Assembly: GCF_005796205.1 (NCBI RefSeq) | Contig: NZ_VAHN01000008.1 | Coordinates: forward strand, 1 to 64,000 | Direction: 5' to 3' | DNA: 64,000 bases | Origin: Pseudarthrobacter sp. NamE2 | GTDB taxonomy: Bacteria > Actinomycetota > Actinomycetes > Actinomycetales > Micrococcaceae | In this document: positions 53,184-61,318 of the stretch, piece by piece | Layout of the letters: each line of letters opens with the position of its first letter | Numbering within the stretch: the stretch's first letter is position 1 | Notes under the pieces: model-generated | Told to the model about the DNA's origin: nothing | What the model saw: only the letters and a program-made list of their open reading frames with translations | The model's database searches: none | Translations under genes and position numbers: made by a program

Positions 53184-53443
53184 TCAGTTGATGAAGGCGA
53201 CAAAGAACGGGTCGCCGTCAAGGATCCGCTGCTGCCGATAGGTGTTGGTCAGGATAGTGCCTCCAGAGGAATTGTGGTCCGAGCCTGGCCGGATCAGGGC
53301 CCGGACCTTTTTCCCGCGGTCCACGAATGCGGCGGCCACCTGGCCACCCAGCATCCCGGTGCCCCCAACCACCAGTACCGGGCCACGCCCGCCGGATTCA
53401 CCGGCCGGGCCTGCAGGGCCGGTGCGGGCGGTCCTTCATTCAT
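53184..53443 (-). pseudogene. Remnant of an NAD(P)-binding (NmrA/SDR-like) gene
   Basis: An ATG at 53443 with TAGGAG upstream opens a frame that does not encode the fold. In another frame the sequence reads VLVVGGTGMLGGQVAAAFVD then KKVRALIRPGSDHN, the classical N-terminal dinucleotide-binding motif of atypical SDRs. The similarity stops after about 40 residues (near 53270), and a stop follows at 53184. So there is both a frameshift and a lost C-terminal part (about 250 residues normally). Confidence 0.7.
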
Positions 53444-53460
53444 GGCACTCCTAGGATCAT

Positions 53461-55731
53461 TCAGCGGTGAAGGCCCTCCTCCACCGCCGCGAGCAGGGCA
53501 TTGAACCGCGCATTGGCTGGAAGGTTATCAAGGAGTACGGGTTTGCCGTCCGGTCCGCCCAGCGGCACCTGCCAGTTGGGGTAGAGCGCCTCGTTGGTGC
53601 CGGGCTGGTTCTGGACCCGTCGCTCCCCCACCGCGTCCACGAGGGCGACGCCCAGCAGGACCGACGGCGTCTGCGTCAACAGCAGGTGCAAGGCTTCGAT
53701 GGCCTGTTCCTCCGAGGCGCCACCGTAGTCACCGGGGCCGGCGGCTGAACCGCCCTCCGGCAGGTAGCCCCGCTCCCGCAGCAGGGCGAACATCTTTTCC
53801 AGGGACGCGTTGTGCTCGGCGCGTTCCTCGGCTTCGGAGCGCTCCAGCAGGCCAAGGCTGCTCCGGAGGGCCACGTGGTCCCCGGCGAGGTAACCTGCCG
53901 TGGGCGGAAGGTCGTGGGTGTTGACGCTGGCGAGCGCCTGCGTGCGGTACTTTTCGGGCGCAAGGGGTGAATCGCCGTCGTACTCGAACCAAAGGATGGA
54001 CGTGCCCATGATCCCGCGGGCAGCGAGGTAGTCCCGCACCCACGGTTCGAACGTTCCCAGGTCCTCGCCGATCACCACGGCCCCGGCCCGCTGGGCTTCG
54101 AGGGCGAGGATGCCGATCAGGGCTTCGTGATCATAGCGCACGTAGGCGCCGTCGCCCGGTGTGTTGCCCCTGGGAATCCACCAAAGTCGGAACAGGCCAA
54201 GGATATGGTCCACGCGGATGCCGCCGGCATGCCGGAGCACGGTGGCCAGCATGTTCCGGAACGGTGCGTAGCCTGCCTCGGCGAGGCGGGCGGGATGCCA
54301 CGGCGGCTGGCCCCAGTCCTGGCCCTGCTGGTTGTACATGTCGGGCGGGGCACCCACGCTGCTCGCGGGGGTCAATACGTCGCGGAGCGTCCAGGCGTCG
54401 GCACTGCTGTGGTCCACGCCGACGGCGAGGTCATGGACCACGCCCAGCCGCATCCCGGACCGCAGTGCCGCCTGCTGGGCGCTTTCCAGCTGCTCGTCGC
54501 AAATCCACTGCAGCCAGCGGTGAAAGCCGATCCGGTCGGCGAGTTTCTGCCGCAGCGCCTCGGCCTTTGGGGTGCCCAGCGCGAAGTCAGGATCGCTCCA
54601 CAACGGGTCATCCGGCGCGACGTCCTCGCGGATGGCGGACCAGAGTGCGAAGTCGTCCAGTCCGCTGCCGGACGCCCTGCAGAACTCTTCGAAAGCAGAC
54701 TGCCGCGCCGGCGACCGGCGGGTGTGGTAGAGCAGTTCCAGCGCCTGGAGCTTGGCCGCGTAGGCGGAGTTCCGGTCCAGCCGCCCGCCGTCCTTGTTCA
54801 GTCCCGCCACTTCCTCATGAAGCTTTTCCAGGGCGGCGCGCTTGCGTGGCCGGAGGTAGGCCAGTTCGGGTACGGACTCGATCCGGATGTACAGCGGGTT
54901 GAAGAACCGGCGGGTGGACGGCGAGTAGGGCGATGGCTGCACCGGCGGGACCGGCTCGGCCGCATGCAGCGGATTGACCAGGATGTAGTCTGCACCCCGG
55001 GCGCCGCTCAGCGCGGCGAGATCGGCCAGGTCCGCGAAGTCGCCGATGCCCCAGGAGCGTTTCGACCGAACGGAATAGAGCTGCGTTGCCAGCCCCCAGC
55101 CGCGGCGTTTTTCGAGTTCCCTGGCGGTGTCCAGCTTTGCGGGCGTCACCACCAGCGTGGAGGACGCCGTGGCGCCCTCCGACTCGGCGTGCAGGGTGTG
55201 CCAGCCCAGAGGAAGGTCCTGCGGAAGGGCGAAGGTGGCGCGGCCAACGGAGACGCCGTCAACCTCCCGGGGCTGCACTGAGACGTCCTGCTGCACGGCA
55301 TCCCGGGATCCCCCGTCCCCTTCGAGTGCAATGGTCACGCTGGCGGTGGCACCGTCGCGCACATGCACCGGGACCTGCGCGGGTTCGCCCTGCTGGATCA
55401 CGACGGCGGGAGGCAGCATCCGCCGCCACGGCGCCAGTTCCGCTTCCACCAGGGCGTCCTGGATCTGCTGGTTGGTGTGCGCCTTTACGCCGAGGGCTGC
55501 GAGCACCTTGATGAGGGTCTCCTCCGCCACGCTGTGGGGCAGCCCGTCCCAGCCTTGGAACGAGGTGCCCACCCCGTGGACGTCAGCGAGCTGCTGAAGC
55601 AGGTGCGGGTCGACGGGTTCGCTGGCAGCGGTGTCTGGGGCAGCGGTTCCCGGGGCCGCGGAGGCCGGCAGGTCAGGAGGGCCTGCGGGCCTCGCTGGCT
55701 GTGGTGCGTGCTGCTGGTCGAAAGCCGTCAT
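53461..55731 (-). CDS. malQ: 4-alpha-glucanotransferase (amylomaltase, GH77)
   Basis: 756 residues, including the long N-terminal extension typical of actinobacterial MalQ (beta-sandwich, about 80-200). The GH77 barrel follows. SWGIGDFADL, GADYILVNPLHA, IRVDHILGLFRLWWIP (with the catalytic Asp), VIGEDLGTFE (Glu) and SVNTHDLPPTAGYL (Asp) are the conserved regions. It transfers alpha-1,4 glucan segments and releases glucose from maltodextrins in the cytoplasm, feeding from the secreted amylase. Monocistronic on its strand. Confidence 0.94.
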   Translation of the reverse strand: MTAFDQQHAPQPARPAGPPDLPASAAPGTAAPDTAASEPVDPHLLQQLADVHGVGTSFQGWDGLPHSVAEETLIKVLAALGVKAHTNQQIQDALVEAELAPWRRMLPPAVVIQQGEPAQVPVHVRDGATASVTIALEGDGGSRDAVQQDVSVQPREVDGVSVGRATFALPQDLPLGWHTLHAESEGATASSTLVVTPAKLDTARELEKRRGWGLATQLYSVRSKRSWGIGDFADLADLAALSGARGADYILVNPLHAAEPVPPVQPSPYSPSTRRFFNPLYIRIESVPELAYLRPRKRAALEKLHEEVAGLNKDGGRLDRNSAYAAKLQALELLYHTRRSPARQSAFEEFCRASGSGLDDFALWSAIREDVAPDDPLWSDPDFALGTPKAEALRQKLADRIGFHRWLQWICDEQLESAQQAALRSGMRLGVVHDLAVGVDHSSADAWTLRDVLTPASSVGAPPDMYNQQGQDWGQPPWHPARLAEAGYAPFRNMLATVLRHAGGIRVDHILGLFRLWWIPRGNTPGDGAYVRYDHEALIGILALEAQRAGAVVIGEDLGTFEPWVRDYLAARGIMGTSILWFEYDGDSPLAPEKYRTQALASVNTHDLPPTAGYLAGDHVALRSSLGLLERSEAEERAEHNASLEKMFALLRERGYLPEGGSAAGPGDYGGASEEQAIEALHLLLTQTPSVLLGVALVDAVGERRVQNQPGTNEALYPNWQVPLGGPDGKPVLLDNLPANARFNALLAAVEEGLHR

Positions 55732-55882
55732 GCGTGTCCGCCTTGTCTGGTGGGCCCGAACTTACAGTGCTGCCTGTTGTACCGGGCGTTTGCACCCCCG
55801 CGCACAACCGTTGGTTCAGATTATTGCAGGGCGGCGTGCAGACGAAATGCGCCAGGTGTCACACGCCGGAGGGATCCCGAGT

Positions 55883-56617
55883 TCAGGGCTCGAAGTGCGT
55901 GCTGACCGCGCCGCCGTTTACCCGCGCCAGGACTTCCGCGGCTACGTCCCGCAGTTTCTGGTTCCGGTGGCTGGACGCCTTGGTCAGCAGGGTGATGGCC
56001 TCATCCTGCGAGCATCGGTTTTGCGCCATGACCACCCCGCACGCCAGGTCAATGATGGTGCGGTTCTGCATGGCAGCGGACAGGTCATCGGCAAGGTTCT
56101 GGGCGTCCGCTATCCGCAGGGCGAGCCGGAGGGCCCGGCCGGCGAGGTCTGCGAACCCGGATGCCTTGCGGGTGACGCCCTCCGAAAAAACGCCTGGCTC
56201 GTCGGCGAAGAAATTCAGCGCAGCCGCCTGGTTCTCGTCCAGCGCGAGCGGGACACCGAGGACGCTGCGGCAGCCGTGGTCGGCCAACACCTTCTGGTAG
56301 TCAGGCCAGCGGGGATCCTTGTCCACGTCCGCGAGGACCACCGGTTGCATGGTTTCCAGTGATGCCAGGCACGGGCCGTGTCCCAGCACCTGTTCCAGCT
56401 TGTCCAGTTCCCGGGCGCGCTCGCTGCTTCCGGCCACGGTGGCACTGCGCTTGCGCTGCCGGAGGGTCACTCCGCACTCGATCTGGGTTCCAGCGGTCTC
56501 GGTCAGCGTTGCCGCGGCCAGCGTGGACACTTCAGTGAGGAAGCCGCTGACGTTGGTGCTGCCGATGATCATGTCGTGCAGCTTCAGGAACTGATCGTCA
56601 GTGCTGGGGGTGGCCAT
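55883..56617 (-). CDS. GAF-ANTAR transcription antitermination regulator
   Basis: 244 residues. N-terminal GAF domain (about 20-165; HGPCLASLETMQPVVLAD, GCRSVLGVPLALDE). C-terminal ANTAR domain (about 175-235) has the RNA-binding alanine-rich helices NLADDLSAAMQNRTIIDLA then GVVMAQNRCSQDEA. ANTAR proteins bind paired RNA hairpins to stop termination, and here the GAF domain may sense a small ligand. The second copy of this architecture is at 59634. Its targets are unknown. Confidence 0.9.
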   Translation of the reverse strand: MATPSTDDQFLKLHDMIIGSTNVSGFLTEVSTLAAATLTETAGTQIECGVTLRQRKRSATVAGSSERARELDKLEQVLGHGPCLASLETMQPVVLADVDKDPRWPDYQKVLADHGCRSVLGVPLALDENQAAALNFFADEPGVFSEGVTRKASGFADLAGRALRLALRIADAQNLADDLSAAMQNRTIIDLACGVVMAQNRCSQDEAITLLTKASSHRNQKLRDVAAEVLARVNGGAVSTHFEP

Positions 56618-56816
56618 GCCTCAATATAAGCGAGAGCGCTGCCGCCGGGCACCAACTTCCGGGAGCGCGCTTCAGGGGCCAACTCCCGTCCGTCGATTTC
56701 ACGGAATTGTGACGCCGGGAGCTACTTCCGCGACGGCCGCCGCCTGCCCTTGACTAACTGAGACAAGGCTCCTACGGTCAGAGCAATACCGCGTCCCATG
56801 GAATCCAGAGGCTGCC

Positions 56817-57110
56817 ATGCCAATGTCCGAAGAGGAGCGGAGGCTGCTCAACGAGCTGGAACTGCGGCTGATCGCTGACGATCCCCACCTGGCCATGGAG
56901 CTCCTCTCCGGCTACCCCGCCCGGCGGGTCCCCGCCGGCCTTTTTGCCGGCTCAGTGGTGTGCCTGCTGGGCCTTGTCCTCGTCATGGCGGGGATCGGCA
57001 GCCAGGCCGCTGCCGCCGTCGTCGTGGGAATCCTGCTGCTGGCGCTGGGCGCCTGCCTTTTCCTTAACCGGCCGTTCCCCAGGCGGCAGCGGGAGCAGTC
57101 CACGGGCTGA
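56817..57110 (+). CDS. DUF3040 family membrane protein
   Basis: 97 residues. MSEEERRLLNELELRLIADD at the start is the DUF3040 signature. Two membrane helices (about 43-62 and 66-83) and a basic end follow. Actinobacterial, function unknown. Its 3' 159 bp are read antisense by the tail of the DMT transporter gene. Confidence 0.9.
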   Translation: MPMSEEERRLLNELELRLIADDPHLAMELLSGYPARRVPAGLFAGSVVCLLGLVLVMAGIGSQAAAAVVVGILLLALGACLFLNRPFPRRQREQSTG

Positions 57111-58049
57111 CGGCTGTGCCCGCTTCCGGCTTTTGTTGCGCCGGGTGCCCGGCGTCAGGATGAACAGGCTCCCCAGTACGACGGCGGCGCCAAGCCAGCC
57201 AAGTGCCGGCAAGCGCTCCCCCACGACCAGCACGGCGAGGACCGCTGCCACGACTGTCTCGAGCAGCGAAATGCCGGTGGCAGTGCTCGCGCGGATCCGG
57301 GCCAGCCCCCAGCCGAACAGCACGTACCCGGCAAACATGGGGACCAGGGCCATGTATGCGCCCACGGCAAAGTTCGTCCAGGATAGAAACAGCGGCGCGC
57401 CGGTCAGGGCTAGGACCGGCATGAGCAGCAGCCCGCCCAGCCCGAAGACGCTTCCCATCGCCGCCCGCGACGTCACACCGCCGCCGATCAGCCGATGCGC
57501 CGACCACGAATAGAGGGCATACGTGCCGCCCGCCACGAGGCCCAGGAGGATTCCGGCGGTGGACGCCCATGAACCCGCGCTTCCGGCTCCGGCAGGGCTG
57601 TGCCCGGCGAACGACAACAGCGCGGCTCCGCTCACACCCAGCAGTGCACCAGCCGCCCATCGCGGAGTCAGCGGTTTGTGGTCTGCGAACCGCTCAATTA
57701 AGGCCGCGGTTATGGGAGCCGATCCAATGGACACGACGGTTCCTATCGCCACGCCGGAAAGGTGCATGGAGCTGTAAAAGGCCAGGGGGTAGACGGCAAC
57801 AGCTGCAGCGGCAAGTGCCACCAGCGGCCAGTGCTGCCGTAGTCCGTTGTACTCCGCCGCGATATGCCTGGCCGCGTATGCGGCCTGCAGCAACCCGCCC
57901 ACTCCCATGGCCACGGCTCCGATGGCGAGGGGGCTGACGGACGGCGCGAAGGTGGCAGCCGTGCCGGTGGTCCCCCACAGCATGGACGCCGCCACCACAA
58001 ACAGGGCGCCCCACATCGGCGCGGTGCTGTGGCCGGGTGCCGCCGTCAC
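56952..58049 (-). CDS. DMT-superfamily (EamA) transporter with antisense-derived tail
   Basis: 365 residues. Ten hydrophobic helices in two EamA repeats (AASMLWGTTGTAATFAP at the start of repeat 1; GTYALYSWSAHRL in repeat 2). The fold ends near residue 310 (LGSLFILTPGTRR). The last about 55 residues are polar, Gln/Asp/His-rich, and exactly opposite the DUF3040 gene, so they look accidental. Probably a metabolite exporter, controlled by the TetR gene it overlaps by 4 bp. Confidence 0.85.
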   Translation of the reverse strand: MTAAPGHSTAPMWGALFVVAASMLWGTTGTAATFAPSVSPLAIGAVAMGVGGLLQAAYAARHIAAEYNGLRQHWPLVALAAAAVAVYPLAFYSSMHLSGVAIGTVVSIGSAPITAALIERFADHKPLTPRWAAGALLGVSGAALLSFAGHSPAGAGSAGSWASTAGILLGLVAGGTYALYSWSAHRLIGGGVTSRAAMGSVFGLGGLLLMPVLALTGAPLFLSWTNFAVGAYMALVPMFAGYVLFGWGLARIRASTATGISLLETVVAAVLAVLVVGERLPALGWLGAAVVLGSLFILTPGTRRNKSRKRAQPSARGLLPLPPGERPVKEKAGAQRQQQDSHDDGGSGLAADPRHDEDKAQQAHH

Positions 58050-58642
58050 AGGTCTTCCAGCATCCGGGCAGCGATGTTCCGGGCGTCCTGGAGCCGCGCA
58101 TCCCTGGCTTCGAGTCCTGCCCTGGCCATGGCGCCTTCAAGGAGGAAGGACAAGTGCCTTGCCAGCTCCGTGGCGCGCTGCTCTTCGCCCGGCAGCAGTT
58201 CCCTCGCATGTGTTGCCAGGAGTTCCTCGACTTCCTCCTTGTGGCGGCGGACCGCCACCCTGCCGGCATCGCCTGCCGGAAGTTCCGCTGCGGCGTTAAG
58301 GAGGCCGCACCCCCGGAAGCCGTGTTCATAGGCAAGGTTGGCATGGTCCGTGTAGGCATCGAAGACCGCCAGAATCTTGCCGCACGGGTTGTCCGCTTCT
58401 TCCAGCCGGGTGCGGTACAGGCCAAACCATTCCTCGTGCCGGGCTTCCAGGTACGCTGCGACCAGCTCCGCCTTCGAGGAGAAGTTGTTGTAGAGGCTCT
58501 TCTTGGCAACCCCGGCTTCCGACGTGATGGCGTCGATGCCGGTGGCTGCCACCCCGTTGGCGTAAAACAGGCGGGCGGCGGCGTCCAGCAACAATGCGCG
58601 GGCAGGGCGGCGCGGCGCAGTGGCCGCGTTAGGGGTGGACAT
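58046..58642 (-). CDS. TetR-family repressor
   Basis: 198 residues. The N-terminal HTH (about 14-60) has LLLDAAARLFYANGVAATGIDAI and VAKKSLYNNFSSKAEL. The C-terminal helical domain resembles the TetR_C_16-like group of efflux regulators (FRGCGLLNAAAELP). The gene precedes and overlaps the DMT transporter, and a 34-bp palindrome lies just upstream. Probably an autoregulated repressor of this exporter. Confidence 0.92.
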   Translation of the reverse strand: MSTPNAATAPRRPARALLLDAAARLFYANGVAATGIDAITSEAGVAKKSLYNNFSSKAELVAAYLEARHEEWFGLYRTRLEEADNPCGKILAVFDAYTDHANLAYEHGFRGCGLLNAAAELPAGDAGRVAVRRHKEEVEELLATHARELLPGEEQRATELARHLSFLLEGAMARAGLEARDARLQDARNIAARMLEDL

Positions 58643-58657
58643 CTTGGACTCCCGGCA

Positions 58658-58691
58658 GTAGTGGTAGGTAGCCCAGTCTACCTACCACTAC
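58658..58691. promoter_or_regulatory. Probable TetR operator
   Basis: Perfect 13-bp arms (58658-58670 and 58679-58691; GTAGTGGTAGGTA and complement) with an 8-nt gap, 16 bp upstream of the TetR ATG. The site covers the expected promoter. Confidence 0.75.
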
Positions 58692-58920
58692 ATCCGGCGC
58701 AAGGTTCCTGCCGGACCGCCCTCTTAACCGACTTCCTCGCCCGGGCCGGATCCGTCATGGCTTGTCACTGATTGAAAGCACGAAGGCGGTACCCGCCAGG
58801 GCGGGCAGTTCGGGTACTCCCGGGGTACCGTGGGCAGGGCGGGAATAAGTAGGGACCACTCCGGGTTTCCGCTCTGTCCGGAACAATCTGGGCAGAACAG
58901 CTGTACGGGAGAATGCATCA

Positions 58921-59220
58921 ATGGCAGTTGACTACGACGCTCCGCGGGTGACGCCGGAGGAAGAACCGAATGTCGCCCTGGAAGAGCTGAAGACCGAAAA
59001 GCCGGGCCGCCGTGAGGCCACGCCCGATGTTGACGAGACGGACCTCGCGGACAGCTTCGAACTGCCCGGCGCCGACCTCTCGAACGAGGAACTGCTGATC
59101 CAGGTGGTTCCGGTCCAGCAGGACGAATTCACCTGCATGTCCTGTTTCCTCGTCCACCACCGCAGCCAGCTGGCCCGGGAAAAAGACGGCAAGAAATACT
59201 GCCGGGAGTGCGAAGGATAG
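58921..59220 (+). CDS. DUF4193 family protein
   Basis: 99 residues. Acidic start, then DDxxELPGADLSNEELLIQV-like core and a C-terminal CMSCFLVHHRSQLA and YCRECEG, giving two CxxC pairs that probably bind zinc. This is the highly conserved actinobacterial DUF4193 family of unknown role. It has a GGGAG-type site. Confidence 0.93.
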   Translation: MAVDYDAPRVTPEEEPNVALEELKTEKPGRREATPDVDETDLADSFELPGADLSNEELLIQVVPVQQDEFTCMSCFLVHHRSQLAREKDGKKYCRECEG

Positions 59221-59299
59221 CAGCATGACCCGGGCAGGTGCTGCGCACTGTCCACAAAAAAATTCTGCAATTCCGCCCATCCAGCCGGCGCTCCGCTTC

Positions 59300-59332
59300 G
59301 AAGCCCTTGGGAGAAAGACTTCCAAGGGCTTC
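59300..59332. terminator. Hairpin terminator after DUF4193
   Basis: Perfect 11-bp arms at 59300-59310 and 59322-59332 (GAAGCCCTTGG and complement), 79 bp after the stop and 26 bp before the next start. Confidence 0.6.
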
Positions 59333-59358
59333 ATGCGTGACAAGGCGAGGACAGGACG

Positions 59359-59649
59359 ATGGATGAAGCAGACCAGCAGGCCCTGACCGGCGCAGTGGTC
59401 AAGAGGCACAACCTCGATCTCGCCGGGCTGTGGCTGGACTATGTGGCACTGGGCGGCAACGCCTCGGAGCAGGACATGCGGGACTACTGCTCAGGCACGC
59501 TTTGCCTGCCGGAGAAGGACAGGGACGCACTTTCGCAGGCGATCAATGAGCATTGTGCCGGCGCGGACCTGTCCCTCAGGGCACCCTTCAGCGACTCGCC
59601 GCTGTCGCGGGTGCACGCAAAGCCGCAGGATCCCTACTCGTCGAAATAG
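59359..59649 (+). CDS. Small hypothetical protein
   Basis: 96 residues, acidic and mostly helical (LAGLWLDYVALGGNASEQDMRDY), with three cysteines. No family was recognised. Its GGACAGG site and composition support coding. It resembles small proteins seen next to ANTAR-type regulators in related organisms only by location. Its end overlaps the convergent GAF-ANTAR gene by 16 bp. Confidence 0.6.
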   Translation: MDEADQQALTGAVVKRHNLDLAGLWLDYVALGGNASEQDMRDYCSGTLCLPEKDRDALSQAINEHCAGADLSLRAPFSDSPLSRVHAKPQDPYSSK

Positions 59650-60383
59650 GTGAAAGTTGCCGAGCCGCCCGCCACGGAGGTCACCACCACGGAGGCAACG
59701 TCCCGAAGCTTCATGTTCCTGCTGTTGGATGCCTCCCGCAGGACCTTGAACGCCTCCGCCTGGCCGCAACGGTTCTGGGCCATAATTGCTCCCGTGGCCA
59801 GATCGATGACGGTCCGCGACTGCATCGCCGCGTTCAGCCCATCCCTCGTGTCCTGGAGCCTGGCTATCCGCAGGGCAAGCGTCAAACCTTTTGATACCTG
59901 AAGGACAAAGGCCTCGGCTGCCGCCCTGGCTTCACTTCCGAACGTGTCCGGAAGCCCGGTAAAGAGGGTAAGGATTCCCTCGCTGCCGCCTTCAAGGTCC
60001 AACGGAATACTGAGCACGGAGAGGACGCCCTGCTTGCGGGCCGAGCGGACATACTCCGGCCAGCGTTCTTCCCGGCTCAGGTCCGGAGCCGCCACCGTAC
60101 CGGCGCTGCGGGCAGCCGTGGTGGCCGGCCCGCCGCCGTATTTTCCTTCAAGCTGGCCCAACAACCTGGCGCGGGAGTCACTGGCTGCCACCGCAACGGG
60201 TTTCTTGGGCCGGGTCAGCCTGATGGTGCAGGAAAGCGTCCCGCCCGAACCGCCGAGCCGTGCGGCGGCGTACGCGGCCACCTTGTCGAGGAGCCGCCCC
60301 ACATCAGGTTCTGCGAGGACCAGGTCCTGCAGGTGCACGGCAACATCGGCGAAGACTGTGCCTTCTGAAACATCGGCGTTCAT
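59634..60383 (-). CDS. GAF-ANTAR transcription antitermination regulator
   Basis: 249 residues from ATG at 60383, with GGGAG 8 nt upstream. The open frame extends further but without a better start. GAF domain (about 25-165; SCTIRLTRPKKPVAVAASD, VLSVLSIPLDLEG). ANTAR domain (about 180-240) has GLNAAMQSRTVIDLATGAIM then AQNRCGQAEAFKVLREAS. Same architecture as the protein at 55883, with the RNA-binding helices well conserved between them. Possibly paralogues. Confidence 0.9.
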   Translation of the reverse strand: MNADVSEGTVFADVAVHLQDLVLAEPDVGRLLDKVAAYAAARLGGSGGTLSCTIRLTRPKKPVAVAASDSRARLLGQLEGKYGGGPATTAARSAGTVAAPDLSREERWPEYVRSARKQGVLSVLSIPLDLEGGSEGILTLFTGLPDTFGSEARAAAEAFVLQVSKGLTLALRIARLQDTRDGLNAAMQSRTVIDLATGAIMAQNRCGQAEAFKVLREASNSRNMKLRDVASVVVTSVAGGSATFTYFDE

Positions 60384-60529
60384 CACAAGGCTCCCTTCAG
60401 GACACAACAGATAAGCCATGGCAACATGGCCGCCCACTGCCAAACGGTCTTTCCAGCCTACCCGTGGCCGCACCATACGCCGCCATTCATGAAGCCTGCC
60501 TGCCGTTGACTCAAGGGGTGCCAGTGGGC

Positions 60530-60802
60530 CTAGCCGACGGTGCGCCCAGGTGCCGCCAGCTGAATCCGGGCCATCTTGTAACACAGCTTGCCGCCCAGTT
60601 CGCGCGGGCTGATCCAAACCTCGTAGCCCTCTGCGGCGGCAAACAACGCCCGGCCACCGGCCGCGTCGGCTGCCAGCCACAGTGCGGAGGAATCGTGCAT
60701 GGCGTCATCCACCACGCCGGCCCGGACCAGCTCAAAGTCCTTCCGGACTTCCACCGGGGTTCCGATCAGCCGGCTCCAGTCGTGATAGCGGTACCTCTCC
60801 AT
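60530..60802 (-). CDS. Small hypothetical protein at the end of the threitol-type cluster
   Basis: 90 residues. A soluble mixed alpha/beta pattern (MERYRYHDWSRLIGTPVEVR; WISPRELGGKLCYKMARIQL). No family was recognised. It lies 24 bp downstream of the RpiB-type gene and may belong to its operon. Confidence 0.6.
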   Translation of the reverse strand: MERYRYHDWSRLIGTPVEVRKDFELVRAGVVDDAMHDSSALWLAADAAGGRALFAAAEGYEVWISPRELGGKLCYKMARIQLAAPGRTVG

Positions 60803-60826
60803 GGCGCTCTCCCGGTCCGGGCCCGG

Positions 60827-61318
60827 CTAGCAGGCCTCAAAGTCGGTCAGGACCTTGACCTTGCCGGCAGACGCGGAGGCGGGGTCGAAGGTATAACCTA
60901 TCCATTCCTTAGCCAGCCGGCGCGCAAGCTCGATGCCCACCACCCGCTGGCCCATGGTGAGCACCTGGCAGTCATTGGACAGCACTGAGCGCTCCACCGA
61001 AAAGGAGTCGTGTGCCGCTGTCGCCCGGATGCCTTCCACCTTGTTGGCCGCGATGGCCACGCCGATTCCGGTACCGCAGAACAGGATGGCCCGGTCCGCC
61101 GCGCCGTCGCGGATCATCTCGCCGGCACTGATCCCCACGTAGGGGTATGGCTTGGCGAAGTCCTCAGGAACGTCCGACCGGTTGACCCCGATGTCAATGA
61201 CCTCGCTGATGCGGGGATCGTTGCGAAGGTCCGCCAGGACACGGTCCTTGTAGTCCACGCCTGCCTCGTCAGCGCCCACGATAAGCCGCAGCCCCATGTT
61301 GTTTCCTTCGGTGCTCAT
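60827..61318 (-). CDS. derI: RpiB/LacAB sugar-phosphate isomerase (D-erythrulose-4-phosphate isomerase-like)
   Basis: 163 residues from ATG at 61318, which overlaps the kinase stop by 4 bp. An ATG at 61297, seven codons downstream, has an AAGGA site and gives the usual start GLRLIVGADEAGVDYKD. RpiB core with LFCGTGIGVAIAANKVEGIRA and SNDCQVLTMGQRVVG. In the known tetritol pathway the DerI/EryI type converts D-erythrulose 4-phosphate to D-erythrose 4-phosphate. The substrate is inferred from the adjacent kinase and SDR. Confidence 0.87.
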   Translation of the reverse strand: MSTEGNNMGLRLIVGADEAGVDYKDRVLADLRNDPRISEVIDIGVNRSDVPEDFAKPYPYVGISAGEMIRDGAADRAILFCGTGIGVAIAANKVEGIRATAAHDSFSVERSVLSNDCQVLTMGQRVVGIELARRLAKEWIGYTFDPASASAGKVKVLTDFEAC

